DNA of 64,000 nt from Achromobacter xylosoxidans (GTDB lineage Bacteria > Pseudomonadota > Gammaproteobacteria > Burkholderiales > Burkholderiaceae_B), in the NCBI RefSeq assembly GCF_002192695.1, contig NZ_MTLG01000065.1:1-64000 (forward strand), in the 5' to 3' direction. The notes under the pieces are model-generated. The model was given only the letters and a program-made list of their open reading frames with translations. It ran no database searches and was not told where the DNA came from. Made by a program: the position numbers and the translations under genes. Below are positions 26,175-35,743 of the stretch, piece after piece; position 1 is the stretch's first letter; every line of letters starts with the position of its first letter.

Positions 26175-27674
26175 TTATGGCATGCGTGCCTGCAGCGTCT
26201 GGCTGCGCGGCGCATCCAGGAACAGCGCCACCACGGCGGCGCAGGCCAGCGTGATCGCGATCAGCGCGTGCAGCAGTTGGCGGAAGGCGTCGTCATAAGC
26301 CTGGCGCAGCAGGGCCGGGGCCGTGCCGGGCAACTGGGCCAGGGCCTGCGCCATGTCGCCGGCCGCGAGGTATTGCGCGGCGGCGCCGGGATCCGCGCCG
26401 AGCCGGTGGGAGATCAACAAGCTCAGCAAGGCGTTGACGCTGGCCAGCGCGATGCCTTCTCCGGCCACGCGGGTGGTGCTGAAGATGCCGGCTGCCATGC
26501 CCGCGCGCTCGGGCGGCGCGACGCTCATGGAGAGGCCGTCCATCAGGCCCCAGGGCAGGCCGGTGCCCGCGCCGATCAGCAGCATGGGCCAGAGCGCAGC
26601 CTGGGCCGGCTGCGCGACGCCGATGCGGCTGAGCCAATATAGGCCCAGGGCGGCGGCAAGCAAACCCAGCGCGCAGCTGCGGCCCGCGCTCATCCAGCGC
26701 GTGGTCCAGACGGCGACCGCCGGCATGAAGAGCAGCGGCGCGGACAGGGCTGCCATTGCCAGTCCCGCGCCGGCTTCGCCGCGCCCCTCGATGCCGATGA
26801 AGCGGATCGGCAGCAGCACCAGCAGCACCACATAGCAATAGCAGGTGGCCACGGGCAGCATCTGCACGCCGACAAAGCGCGGGTAGCGCAGCAGCGCCAG
26901 ATCCAGCATCGGCCGGCGCACGCGCCGCTCGATCGCGACGAAGGCCAGCAGGCACAGCGCCGCCGCCGCCAGCAGCTTCCAGGCGAGCGCCGACGCGCCG
27001 CGCGCGGCGGGCGTTTCCAGGATGCCCCAGGTCAATAGCGCCAGCGCGCAGGTGAAGGCCAGGCTGCCGGCCCAGTCCAGCGGGCCTGCTTGCGGATCCC
27101 GTGATTCCTGCATCCGGGGCAGGGCAACGGCCAGCGCCAGCGCGCCGACCGCCGCGCTCGACAGAAAGACCGAGCGCCAGCCCAGGCTGTCGATCAGCAG
27201 TCCGGCCAGCATCGGCCCCAGCGCCAGGCCCGCGCCGAAACTGGCGCCGAGCAGGCCGAAGGCGCGGGTGCGCGCCGGGCCCGGGCAGGCGTGGGCCAGG
27301 GACGCCGAGCCGCCGGCCAGGGCCGCGGCGGCGCCCGCGCCTTGCAGCGCGCGCAGGCCGTCCAGCCAGGCCACCGTGGGCGCGAGCGCCAGCGCAACCG
27401 ATACCAGCGCGAACAAGGTCACGCCGGACACGAACAGGCGCTTGCGGCCGTAGGCGTCGGCCAGCGTGCCGGCCGCCATCAGCAGGCTGCCGAAGCTCAG
27501 CATGAAGGCGTTGGTGATCCAGCCTAGCGCCTGGGCGCCGCCGCCCAGGTCGCGGCCGATGGCGGGCGTGGCGACGGCGCCGCCGGAAAAGCTCAAGGGC
27601 AGGATGAGGGCGGCCGTGCAGACGGCAAGCACGGTCCAGCCCGGGGAAACGGGAACGGAGGTAGAGGAAGGCAT
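26175..27674 (-). CDS. MFS transporter, DHA2-type (14 helices)
   Basis: 499 residues, about 14 membrane helices. GTLADAYGRKRLFVSG is the MFS signature after helix 2, and the motif C-like ASFGAGLALGPMLAG near 150 marks drug/proton antiporters. It probably exports toxic organic compounds. It is divergent from the LysR gene at 27794, the likely regulator, and may be co-transcribed with the amidohydrolase downstream. Confidence 0.85.
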   Translation of the reverse strand: MPSSTSVPVSPGWTVLAVCTAALILPLSFSGGAVATPAIGRDLGGGAQALGWITNAFMLSFGSLLMAAGTLADAYGRKRLFVSGVTLFALVSVALALAPTVAWLDGLRALQGAGAAAALAGGSASLAHACPGPARTRAFGLLGASFGAGLALGPMLAGLLIDSLGWRSVFLSSAAVGALALAVALPRMQESRDPQAGPLDWAGSLAFTCALALLTWGILETPAARGASALAWKLLAAAALCLLAFVAIERRVRRPMLDLALLRYPRFVGVQMLPVATCYCYVVLLVLLPIRFIGIEGRGEAGAGLAMAALSAPLLFMPAVAVWTTRWMSAGRSCALGLLAAALGLYWLSRIGVAQPAQAALWPMLLIGAGTGLPWGLMDGLSMSVAPPERAGMAAGIFSTTRVAGEGIALASVNALLSLLISHRLGADPGAAAQYLAAGDMAQALAQLPGTAPALLRQAYDDAFRQLLHALIAITLACAAVVALFLDAPRSQTLQARMP

Positions 27675-27704
27675 CGACGAATCAGGTTGGAATAGCCGGG
27701 ATAG

Positions 27705-27736
27705 GCGTCGATGAAGGATAAAATTGCGTCAATGAA
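27705..27736. promoter_or_regulatory. Direct repeats in MFS/LysR divergent promoter
   Basis: GCGTCGATGAA (27705-27715) and GCGTCAATGAA (27726-27736), 21 bases apart or two helical turns, in the AT-richer intergenic region. Candidate binding site for the adjacent LysR protein. Confidence 0.45.
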
Positions 27737-27793
27737 ACAAAAATACCGCCAGGTTCCTCTCTGAGCGGATAAATATTCCTTAATGAGTCGGCA

Positions 27794-28672
27794 ATGGACA
27801 GCCTGAGCGGAATACATGCCTTCGTTCACGCGGCGCAGCGCGGCAGCTACGTCGCGGCCGCCGAGCATCTGGGCCTGTCGGCCTCGGCCGTGGGCAAGAG
27901 CGTGGCGCGGCTGGAGGACAGGCTGGGCGTGCGCCTGCTCAACCGCAGCACGCGCCGCATCAGCCTGACCGAGGAGGGCGCGCTCTACCTGGAGCGCTGC
28001 CTGCGCATCGTGAACGAACTGGATGAGGCGGAAGCCGAGGTGACGCGGGGCCGCGAGGCGCCGCGCGGCCGGCTGCGGGTCAGCGTGCCGGCCATCGGCT
28101 ACCGCTTGCTGCTGCCGCTGCTGCCCGAGTTCACCCGCCGCTATCCCGAGATTGAACTGGAGCTGGATTTCAACGACCGCATCGTCGATGTGATCGGCGA
28201 GGGGCTGGACGCGGTCATACGAAGCGGGGAGTTCGCGGATTCGCGCTTGAGGGCGCGGCCGCTGCGGCCTTACCGCTTCGTGGTGGCGGGCGCGCCCGCC
28301 TATCTGGCCGCCCGTGGCACGCCGCGAGCGCCGGGCGACCTGGACCGACATGCCAGGCTGGCGTATCGCTATCCGGGCACGGGCCAGGTGCAGCCATGGC
28401 AGTTCCGCGACGGCCCTGTCGCGCCCGCGCCTGCGGCGCTCAGCTTCAACAGCGTGGAGGCGTTGATCGGCGCGGCCCAAGCGGGGCTGGGCCTGGCCTA
28501 TCTACCCGATTTCGCGCTGCGGGCGGCCTTGGACGAAGGCCGTCTCGCCACCGTGCTGGACAACTGTCTCGATGCCGGCGGCCGCTTTTCCGTGCTGTGG
28601 CCGGACACTAGGTATCCGCTGCCCAAGCTGCGGGCCTTCGTGGATTTCCTGGCCGAGCGGCTGGGCGCCTAG
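27794..28672 (+). CDS. LysR-family regulator
   Basis: 292 residues: an N-terminal winged helix (GSYVAAAEHLGLSASAVGKS near 20-40) and a periplasmic-binding-like effector domain (from about 90). It is divergent from the MFS pump. Its last four bases overlap the end of the convergent enoyl-CoA hydratase gene, the stops being staggered by one base. Confidence 0.88.
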   Translation: MDSLSGIHAFVHAAQRGSYVAAAEHLGLSASAVGKSVARLEDRLGVRLLNRSTRRISLTEEGALYLERCLRIVNELDEAEAEVTRGREAPRGRLRVSVPAIGYRLLLPLLPEFTRRYPEIELELDFNDRIVDVIGEGLDAVIRSGEFADSRLRARPLRPYRFVVAGAPAYLAARGTPRAPGDLDRHARLAYRYPGTGQVQPWQFRDGPVAPAPAALSFNSVEALIGAAQAGLGLAYLPDFALRAALDEGRLATVLDNCLDAGGRFSVLWPDTRYPLPKLRAFVDFLAERLGA

Positions 28673-29463
28673 CGCTTTGCGCGCCAGGCGGGTTCGCGCT
28701 TTTCCAGGAAGGCGCTGACGCCTTCGCGGGCTTCGTCCGTGCTGCGCACGGCCGCAATGCGCTCCACCGTGTCGGCGATGAGGGCGGCGTCGATCTCCTG
28801 GCCGGCGAAGTCGCGCACCAGCCGCTTGCTGGCCTGCACCGCGCCGGGGCCGTTGTCGCACAGGGCCTGGCACAGCGCCTCGGCGCGTTGCGCCAGTTCG
28901 GCCAGGGGCGCGACGTCGTGTACCAGGCCCAGCCGGAACGCGGTCGCGGCGTCAAAGCGTTCGGCGGTCAGGAAGTACCGGTTGGCCGCGCGCTCGCCCA
29001 TGGCGCGCAGCACATAGGGGCTGATGGTGGCGGGCAGCAGTCCCAGCCGGGTTTCCGACAGGCAGAAGTGCGCGCTGTCCGCGGCGATGGCGATGTCGCA
29101 GGCCGACACCAGGCCCATGCCGCCGGCATAGGCGTCGCCGTTGACGCAGGCCACCACCGGCTTGGGGCAGGACCAGATCGCGTGCAGCATGCCGGCCAGC
29201 CTGGCCGCGTCGGCGCGGTTTTCGGCGTCGCTCAGCGTGGCCATCTTGCGCATCCAGTTCAGGTCGCCGCCGGCGCAGAAGGCTCGGCCGGCGCCGGTCA
29301 GCAGCAGCACGCGCACGGCGGGATCGTCCACGGCCGCCTGTACGGCGCCGGTCAGGGCGGCGATCAGCGTGTCGTCGAACGCGTTGCGCATCTCGGGGCG
29401 GTTCAGCGTCAGGCGGGCGATGGGGCCGTCGTGGGCGACGTCCAGCGGGGCGGGCGTGGTCAT
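28669..29463 (-). CDS. Enoyl-CoA hydratase/isomerase family protein
   Basis: 264-residue crotonase-fold enzyme. The oxyanion-hole motifs are AFCAGGDLNWMRKMA near 60-75 and NGDAYAGGMGLVSACD near 105-120. DLNWM is reminiscent of methylglutaconyl-CoA hydratases (LiuC), but no carboxylase genes are nearby. The ATG at 29463 has GGAG upstream; a longer frame is unlikely. It is divergent from the PECR-like reductase, with which it probably shares a fatty or branched acyl-CoA pathway. Confidence 0.85.
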   Translation of the reverse strand: MTTPAPLDVAHDGPIARLTLNRPEMRNAFDDTLIAALTGAVQAAVDDPAVRVLLLTGAGRAFCAGGDLNWMRKMATLSDAENRADAARLAGMLHAIWSCPKPVVACVNGDAYAGGMGLVSACDIAIAADSAHFCLSETRLGLLPATISPYVLRAMGERAANRYFLTAERFDAATAFRLGLVHDVAPLAELAQRAEALCQALCDNGPGAVQASKRLVRDFAGQEIDAALIADTVERIAAVRSTDEAREGVSAFLEKREPAWRAKR

Positions 29464-29601
29464 TCCTGGTCTCCAGTTTTCTTGATTCGGGCTCAATAAA
29501 CGCAACGGGACTATCCGAAGATTCTAGGTGGAAATCTCCGATCACGCGATCCAAACTTCATAAATATTGAGTTATCCTCAAAAAAAGAAAAGGAGCGAGA
29601 C

Positions 29602-30513
29602 ATGAACCTATCCGCGGGCGGCGCGGCTGCCGGCCAACGCTACGCGTCGGTATTCCGGCCGGACCTCTATCAGGGCAAGACCATCGTCGTGACGGGCGGC
29701 GGCAGCGGCCTGGGCCGCTGCACCGCGCACGAACTGGCGTCGCTGGGCGCCGGCCTGGCGCTGGTCGGGCGCAAGCCGGAAAAGCTGCAGGCGGCGCAGG
29801 ACGAAATTTCCCGCATCTACCCTGAGGCCGCCGGCCGCATCAGCCTGCACGCCTGCGACATCCGCGACGAGGCCGGCGTGCGCGGCGCGGTTTCCGATGT
29901 GCTGGCGCGGCATGGCGCCATCGACGGCCTGTTCAATTGCGCGGGCGGCCAGTTCCCGGCGCCGCTGGACCGCATCAGCTATAACGGCTGGAACGCGGTG
30001 GTGCAGAACAACCTGCACGGCACCTTCCTGATGTCGCGCGAGGTCTACACCCAGCACATGCGCCAACATGGCGGCGCCATCGTCAACATGCTGGCGGATA
30101 TCTGGGGCGGCATGCCGGGCATGGGGCACTCGGGCGCGGCCCGCGCCGGCGTCTGGAACCTGACCGAAACGGCGGCCTGCGAATGGGCCCATGCCGGCGT
30201 GCGAGTCAACGCGGTGGCGCCGGGCTGGATCGCCTCCAGCGGCATGGACAGCTACGACGAGGACTACCGCGCCGTGCTGCGCGAACTGCGCACCAAGGTG
30301 CCGCTGCAGCGCTTCGGCACCGAGGCCGAACTGGCGGCGGCGGTGGTGTTCCTGCTGTCGCCGGCCGCGGCCTTCATCAACGGCAGCGTCATCCGGGTGG
30401 ATGGCGGCGTGCCCAACGCCCGCCATTCCTGGACCCTGGCGCCCGCCGAGCGGGGCGAGGCCTACAACGGCTTTCCTCAGTACGAGCCGCCGTCCTTGTT
30501 TTCCGACGATTGA
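29602..30513 (+). CDS. SDR-family enoyl-CoA reductase, PECR-like
   Basis: 303 residues with Rossmann motif TGGGSGLGRC near 31-40 and NCAGGQF near 113. In place of the classical YxxxK it has HSGAARAG (S177 to R181), the same pattern I recall in peroxisomal trans-2-enoyl-CoA reductase (PECR). So it probably reduces 2-enoyl- or 2,4-dienoyl-CoA with NADPH. The C-terminal extension beyond VDGGVP also fits that group. AAGGAG precedes the ATG. Its last 37 bases overlap the 3' end of the convergent TetR gene. Confidence 0.82.
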   Translation: MNLSAGGAAAGQRYASVFRPDLYQGKTIVVTGGGSGLGRCTAHELASLGAGLALVGRKPEKLQAAQDEISRIYPEAAGRISLHACDIRDEAGVRGAVSDVLARHGAIDGLFNCAGGQFPAPLDRISYNGWNAVVQNNLHGTFLMSREVYTQHMRQHGGAIVNMLADIWGGMPGMGHSGAARAGVWNLTETAACEWAHAGVRVNAVAPGWIASSGMDSYDEDYRAVLRELRTKVPLQRFGTEAELAAAVVFLLSPAAAFINGSVIRVDGGVPNARHSWTLAPAERGEAYNGFPQYEPPSLFSDD

Positions 30514-31202
30514 AGCCGATGCAGGGCATCCCGCACTTCGCCGCGGAACTGCGCCAGCGCCAGGGCGTCCTGCCCGGGCGGCTGCAGCGCCTGCCACAGA
30601 AAGCCGACCAGCTGGTCGGCGGTGGCGGCCACGTTCACGCGCGCGCCGCGCAGGATGGCATCCCACAGCACGTGCTCCATCGGCCCGTAGACCGCCGAGC
30701 GCAAGAGGCGCAGCGGCATGTCGCGGCGGATGTCGCCGTCGGCCTGGCCCTGGGCCAGGATGCCCATCAGCGGCGCGGTGTAGCGGCGTTGCAGCTGCGC
30801 GTAGACCTCGCCGAAATCGTCGTTGCGCGCGCGCCCTTCGGACAGGATGAAAGCGCACAGCCCGGTGCCTTCGGCCAGCAGGTGGCGCAGGTGCGCGTGC
30901 ACCAGGTAATGCAGCCGGGCCCGCGTGCCATGCACGTGGGGCAGGTTGTCCTCGACCTTGGCGATGATCTCGTCGTACCAGTCGCTGATCACCCGCACGC
31001 ACAGTTCGCGTTTGCCGCCGAAATAGGTGAACACCGTGGCTTCGGACACGCCCAGGCGCTGCGCGATCTCGGTGGTGGTGGCCGCCTGGAAGCCGGCTTC
31101 GGAAAACACCTGGCGGGCGACGCGCAGGATGTCGCGGATACGCTGTTCGGATTTGGCGCTGGCCGGCGGTCGGCGCATCGGGACGGTGGCGGCTTTTTCC
31201 AT
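30477..31202 (-). CDS. TetR-family regulator
   Basis: 241 residues: an N-terminal helix-turn-helix (ATTTEIAQRLGVSEATVFTYF near 42-62) and a variable ligand-binding domain. It is divergent from the acyl-CoA ligase and convergent with the PECR-like reductase, so it likely represses this acyl-CoA cluster in response to an acyl-CoA. The start could also be the Met at 31178; no clear Shine-Dalgarno decides. The near-palindrome at 31241-31255 is the obvious operator. Confidence 0.85.
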   Translation of the reverse strand: MEKAATVPMRRPPASAKSEQRIRDILRVARQVFSEAGFQAATTTEIAQRLGVSEATVFTYFGGKRELCVRVISDWYDEIIAKVEDNLPHVHGTRARLHYLVHAHLRHLLAEGTGLCAFILSEGRARNDDFGEVYAQLQRRYTAPLMGILAQGQADGDIRRDMPLRLLRSAVYGPMEHVLWDAILRGARVNVAATADQLVGFLWQALQPPGQDALALAQFRGEVRDALHRLQSSENKDGGSY

Positions 31203-31240
31203 GCGGCGGGGTGTGAGCTGCGGTTGGGCGGGGCTTATTA

Positions 31241-31255
31241 TTGAGCCAGGGTCAA
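31241..31255. promoter_or_regulatory. Candidate TetR operator
   Basis: TTGAGCCAGGGTCAA, a 15-base palindrome with one non-pairing pair, between the TetR and ligase genes. A GC-rich 19-base palindrome with 9-base arms follows at 31278-31296. Confidence 0.5.
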
Positions 31256-31325
31256 GTTTGAGGCAAGACGTTACATCGCCGGCGCCGGGCGCCGGCGCGT
31301 TCGACAACAACATCAGAGACAAACC

Positions 31326-32948
31326 ATGCTGTCCAGAGCCGATTCCTACACGCAGCTTGCGTCCCAGTTCCAATGGCAGGTGCCGGCGGCCTACAACATC
31401 GGCGTCGACGCCTGCGACAAGTGGGCCGACGGCAGCGGCCGGCTGGCGCTGATCTACGAGAAAAGCGATGGCGCGCAATCGCGCTACACCTTCGATCAGA
31501 TCAAGGCGTTGTCCAACCGGCTGGCCCACAGCCTGCAGCGCCACGGCGTCAAGCGCGGCGACCGCGTCGCCGTCTACCTGCCGCAGGCGCCCGAAACCGC
31601 CGTGACCCATATCGCCGTCTACAAGATGGGCGCGGTGGCGGTGCCGCTGTTCACGTTGTTCGGCGTGGACGCGATCCAGTACCGCCTGGCCAACAGCGGC
31701 GCGGCCGCATTGGTGACCGACGCCGAAGGCTGCCGCAAGCTGCGCGAGATCCGCGCCGGGCTGCCCGACCTGAAGGTGGTCTATTGCATCGACCCGGACT
31801 GCCCGGACGACGCCGTGCCGTTCCATGCCGCGCTGGCGGCCGAATCCGAGGACTACACCCCGGTGGCGACGGCGGCCGACGACCCGGCCGTCATCATCTA
31901 TACCTCGGGCACCACCGGCAAGCCCAAGGGCGCGCTGCATGCGCACCGGGTGCTGCTGGGCCATCTGCCCGGCGTGGAAATGTCGCACGAGTTCTTCCCG
32001 GAAAACGCCGCGCTGATGTGGACGCCAGCCGACTGGGCCTGGATCGGCGGCCTGCTGGACGTGCTGCTGCCGTCCTGGCACCACGGCGTGCCGGTGCTGG
32101 CGCGCCGCTTCGAGAAATTCGACGGCGCCAGCGCCTTCGAACTGATGGCGCGCCACGGCGTGACGCACACCTTCCTGCCGCCCACGGCGCTGAAGATGAT
32201 GCGCGGGACTGAACTGCCGGCCGGCGCCGGCGCGCTGGCGCTGCGCTCGGTCGCCAGCGGCGGCGAGTCGCTGGGGGCGGAACTCATAGACTGGGGCCGG
32301 CGCGTGCTGGGCGTCACCATCAACGAGTTCTACGGCCAGACCGAATGCAACATGCTGGTGTCGTCCTGCTCGTCGCTGTTCGATCCCTGCATCGGCGCCA
32401 TCGGCCGCGCGGCGCCGGGCCACCGCGTTGCTATTGTGGATGACAGTGGCGTCGAAGTGGCGGATGGACAGGAAGGCAACATCGGCGTATTGCGGCCGGA
32501 CCCGGTCATGTTCCTGGGCTACTGGAACAATCCCGAGGCCACCGCCGAAAAGTTCGCGGGCGATTACCTGCTGACCGGCGACCAGGGCGTGCGCGACGCG
32601 CAGGGTTTCATCCGCTTCGTCGGCCGCAACGATGACGTCATCACCAGCGCCGGCTACCGCATCGGCCCCGGACCCATCGAGGATTGCCTGATCGGCCATC
32701 CCGCCGTGCGCATGGCGGCGGTGGTGGGCGTGCCCGACGCCCAGCGCACCGAGATCGTGATGGCCTATGTGGTGCTGAATGAGGGTTTCGAGGGTAGCGA
32801 CGCGCTGGTGAAGGAACTGCAGGCCCACGTGCGCAAGCGCCTGGCGGCGCACGAGTATCCGCGCGCGATCCGCTTTGTAACCAGTTTGCCGACCACCGCC
32901 ACCGGCAAGATCATCCGCCGCGAGCTGCGCGACGGCCGCTACGCTTGA
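31326..32948 (+). CDS. Acyl-CoA synthetase (AMP-forming, acetyl-CoA-synthetase-like)
   Basis: 540 residues of the ANL superfamily: IIYTSGTTGKPKGALHAH near 195-212, EFYGQTECNM near 335, LLTGDQGVRD near 415, and the catalytic lysine in LPTTATGKIIRREL near 525. WTPADWAWIGG is typical of medium-chain or acetyl-type ligases of this branch rather than long-chain FadD. It activates the acid that the crotonase and PECR-like enzymes would then process. It is divergent from TetR. Confidence 0.88.
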   Translation: MLSRADSYTQLASQFQWQVPAAYNIGVDACDKWADGSGRLALIYEKSDGAQSRYTFDQIKALSNRLAHSLQRHGVKRGDRVAVYLPQAPETAVTHIAVYKMGAVAVPLFTLFGVDAIQYRLANSGAAALVTDAEGCRKLREIRAGLPDLKVVYCIDPDCPDDAVPFHAALAAESEDYTPVATAADDPAVIIYTSGTTGKPKGALHAHRVLLGHLPGVEMSHEFFPENAALMWTPADWAWIGGLLDVLLPSWHHGVPVLARRFEKFDGASAFELMARHGVTHTFLPPTALKMMRGTELPAGAGALALRSVASGGESLGAELIDWGRRVLGVTINEFYGQTECNMLVSSCSSLFDPCIGAIGRAAPGHRVAIVDDSGVEVADGQEGNIGVLRPDPVMFLGYWNNPEATAEKFAGDYLLTGDQGVRDAQGFIRFVGRNDDVITSAGYRIGPGPIEDCLIGHPAVRMAAVVGVPDAQRTEIVMAYVVLNEGFEGSDALVKELQAHVRKRLAAHEYPRAIRFVTSLPTTATGKIIRRELRDGRYA

Positions 32949-32984
32949 CCCGTCTCAACCGGTGACAATGTCGTCCAAGAGGAT

Positions 32985-33018
32985 GGGTTGACGGGCAACC
33001 CGCCGCTGCAAGTATGAT
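32985..33018 (+). promoter_or_regulatory. Candidate pckG promoter
   Basis: TTGACG (32988-32993) and TATGAT (33013-33018) with a 19-base spacer, slightly long. The -35 lies in a small GGGTT/AACCC hairpin (32985-33001). Transcription would start near 33025. Confidence 0.5.
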
Positions 33019-33030
33019 GGCGCAAATTGC

Positions 33031-33057
33031 TACGGCCCCATGCCAATTGGGGCCGTA
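33031..33057 (+). promoter_or_regulatory. pckG leader hairpin
   Basis: TACGGCCCC-N9-GGGGCCGTA, perfect 9-base arms. It would lie at the very 5' end of the pckG leader, 37 bases before the ATG. No T run follows, so it is not an obvious terminator. It could stabilise the mRNA or act as an operator. Confidence 0.6.
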
Positions 33058-33093
33058 TCACCATTAGCCTTACTAGTATGGAGATGAACCCCG

Positions 33094-34950
33094 ATGAATA
33101 AGCCTTTGGATGGGGGATTGGCAGCCTTGAACGTGCCTGCCTACGTGAAGCACCGCGGACTGATCGACTGGGTCGCCAGCTTCGCCGCGCTGGCCAAGCC
33201 TGACCAGATCGTGTGGTGCGACGGCTCCCAGGAAGAATATGACCGGCTGTGCGAACAGATGGTCCAGTCGGGCACCATGCGCAGGCTGAACCCCGCCAAG
33301 CGGCCTAATTCCTTCCTGGCGTGCTCGGATCCTTCCGACGTCGCCCGCGTGGAGGACCGCACCTTCATTTGTTCCGACCGCGCCGAAGATGCCGGCCCGA
33401 CCAACAACTGGGCCGAGCCCGCCGCCATGCGCGAGACGCTCAACGGCCTGTTCGACGGCGCCATGCGCGGCCGCACGCTGTATGTGGTGCCGTTCTCGAT
33501 GGGCCCGCTGGGTTCGGACATCGCCCACATCGGCGTGGAACTGTCCGACAGCCCCTACGTGGCCGTGAACATGCGCATCATGACGCGCATGGGCAAGCAG
33601 GTCTATGACGTTCTGGGCGCCGACGGCGACTTCGTCCCCTGTGTGCATTCGGTGGGCAAGCCGCTGGCCGCAGGCGAGGCCGACGTGGCCTGGCCGTGCA
33701 ACCCGACCAAGTACATCGTCCATTTCCCCAAGACCCGCGAAATCTGGAGCTTCGGCTCGGGCTACGGCGGCAACGCGCTGCTGGGCAAGAAGTGCTTCGC
33801 GCTGCGCATCGCCTCCACCATGGGCCGCGACCAGGGCTGGCTGGCCGAGCACATGCTGATCCTGGGCGTGACCTCGCCCAAGGGCCGCAAGTACCACGTG
33901 GCCGCGGCGTTCCCGTCGGCCTGCGGCAAGACCAACTTCGCCATGCTGATCCCGCCGCAAGGCATGGACGGCTGGAAGGTCACCACCATCGGCGACGACA
34001 TCGCCTGGATCAAGCCGGGCAAGGACGGCCGCCTGCATGCCATCAACCCGGAAGCCGGCTATTTCGGCGTGGCCCCGGGCACCAGCGAGCAGACCAACTT
34101 CAACGCCATGGCCACGCTCAAGGCCAACGTCATCTTCACCAACGTGGCGCTCACCGATGACGGCGACGTCTGGTGGGAAGGCATGACGGACACTCCGCCG
34201 GCGCACCTGATCGACTGGCAGGGCCAGGACTGGACGCCCGCCATCGCGCGCGAAACCGGCCGCAAGGCCGCGCACCCGAACGCGCGCTTCACCGCGCCGG
34301 CCGCGCAATGCCCGTCCATCGACCCCGAATGGGAAAACCCCGAAGGCGTGGTCATCGACGCCTTCATCTTCGGCGGCCGCCGCTCCACCACCGTGCCGCT
34401 GGTCACCGAAGCCCGCAACTGGGTCGAAGGCGTCTACATGGCCGCCACCATGGGCTCGGAAACCACCGCCGCCGCCGCCGGCCAGCAGGGCGTGGTGCGC
34501 CGCGACCCCTTCGCCATGTTGCCGTTCTGCGGCTACAACATGAGCGACTACTTCAGCCACTGGCTGAAGCTGGGCAAGCAGCTGGAAGCCGCGGGCGCCA
34601 CCTTGCCGCGTATCTACTGCGTCAACTGGTTCCGCAAGGGGCCGGACGGCAAGTTCGTCTGGCCTGGCTTCGGCGACAACATGCGCGTGCTGCGCTGGAT
34701 GTTGGGCCGCATTGACGGCCAGTCCAAGGGCGTGGACCAGGTGTTCGGCATTTCGCCGAGCTACCAGGACATCGACTGGACCGGCCTGGAGTTCAGCCCG
34801 GACAAGTTCGAGCAGGTCATGTCGGTGGACGCGGCCGCCTGGCGCGACGAACTGGCGCTGCACCAGGAGCTCTTCGCCCAGCTGAAGCAGGGCCTGCCCG
34901 CGGACCTGCCGGCCACCAAGGCCAGCATCGAAGGCCGGCTGGCGGCCTGA
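33094..34950 (+). CDS. pckG: Phosphoenolpyruvate carboxykinase (GTP)
   Basis: 618-residue cytosolic enzyme converting oxaloacetate and GTP to phosphoenolpyruvate, the entry to gluconeogenesis. The P-loop-like kinase-1a region [16 protein letters not shown], with the hyper-reactive cysteine, is near 270-285. GDDIAWIK supplies kinase-2/metal residues, and RRSTTVPLV is a further family block. The length matches GTP-type enzymes. GGAG lies before the ATG. It is a monocistronic gene with its own promoter and leader hairpin. Confidence 0.97.
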   Translation: MNKPLDGGLAALNVPAYVKHRGLIDWVASFAALAKPDQIVWCDGSQEEYDRLCEQMVQSGTMRRLNPAKRPNSFLACSDPSDVARVEDRTFICSDRAEDAGPTNNWAEPAAMRETLNGLFDGAMRGRTLYVVPFSMGPLGSDIAHIGVELSDSPYVAVNMRIMTRMGKQVYDVLGADGDFVPCVHSVGKPLAAGEADVAWPCNPTKYIVHFPKTREIWSFGSGYGGNALLGKKCFALRIASTMGRDQGWLAEHMLILGVTSPKGRKYHVAAAFPSACGKTNFAMLIPPQGMDGWKVTTIGDDIAWIKPGKDGRLHAINPEAGYFGVAPGTSEQTNFNAMATLKANVIFTNVALTDDGDVWWEGMTDTPPAHLIDWQGQDWTPAIARETGRKAAHPNARFTAPAAQCPSIDPEWENPEGVVIDAFIFGGRRSTTVPLVTEARNWVEGVYMAATMGSETTAAAAGQQGVVRRDPFAMLPFCGYNMSDYFSHWLKLGKQLEAAGATLPRIYCVNWFRKGPDGKFVWPGFGDNMRVLRWMLGRIDGQSKGVDQVFGISPSYQDIDWTGLEFSPDKFEQVMSVDAAAWRDELALHQELFAQLKQGLPADLPATKASIEGRLAA

Positions 34951-35112
34951 GGCCGGGCGTCGTGAGGGTGTCTGGCGCTGGCGCACTGCCGGCGTCCGAC
35001 ACGCCATGGGAAGCTTGCGCAGGTTGAAATGGATCTGTCCGGTTGCCAGACAGCCGGATGGAGCTGGCTTCCGGCGACCGCCGCATGCGTTTTTTTGCGG
35101 CACAATCACCCC

Positions 35113-35742
35113 ATGAAACTCGACGCCGAAGACCTCGCCAAGATCAGTTCCCTGACTGTCGCGCATTATCAAGAGAACGCGGACTCGTTCGAGGCCGGCA
35201 CGCGCGACCACGACGTCAGCCAGAACATCGCGGCGCTCCTGCGCCATATCGAAGGCGAGCCTCCCTACGACATCCTGGATTTCGGCTGCGGGCCGGGCCG
35301 CGACCTGAAAACGTTCGCGGCCCTGGGCCACCGGCCGGTCGGCCTGGACGGGACGCCGCGCTTCGTCGAGATGGCGCGGCAGGCCACTGGCTGCGAGGTC
35401 TGGCAGCAGGACTTCCTGCGCCTGGCGCTGCCGCCGGCGCGCTTCGACGGCATCTTTGCCAACGCCGCCTTGTTCCACGTGCCCGGCCAGGAACTGCCGC
35501 AGGTGCTGCGCGCCTTGCACGGCGCGCTCAAGCCGCGCGGCGTGCTGTTCAGCTCCAACCCGCGCGGCGGCAACCAGGAAGGCTGGAACCGCGGCCGCTA
35601 CGGCGCCTACCATGACCTGGAAGGCTGGAGCGCCCTGATGGTGGCGGCCGGCTTCGAGGAACTGGAACACTACTACCGGCCGCAGGGCTTGCCGCGCGAG
35701 CAGCAGCCCTGGCTGGCCAGCGTCTGGCGGCGGACGGTGTAG
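35113..35742 (+). CDS. SAM-dependent methyltransferase
   Basis: 209 residues, class I methyltransferase. Motif I is ILDFGCGPGRDLK near 55-67, VGLDGTPRFVEMAR follows as motif II, and FDGIFANAALFHVP as motif IV. The target is not predictable. The ATG at 35113 is chosen because the family homology starts there; the ribosome site is weak. It is convergent with the AllA-like gene, 1 base between stops. Confidence 0.85.
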   Translation: MKLDAEDLAKISSLTVAHYQENADSFEAGTRDHDVSQNIAALLRHIEGEPPYDILDFGCGPGRDLKTFAALGHRPVGLDGTPRFVEMARQATGCEVWQQDFLRLALPPARFDGIFANAALFHVPGQELPQVLRALHGALKPRGVLFSSNPRGGNQEGWNRGRYGAYHDLEGWSALMVAAGFEELEHYYRPQGLPREQQPWLASVWRRTV

Positions 35743-35743
35743 T

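Noticed and set aside
33073-35670. An 865-codon open frame antisense to pckG
   Set aside because: Shadow of pckG and the methyltransferase gene; no recognisable domain.
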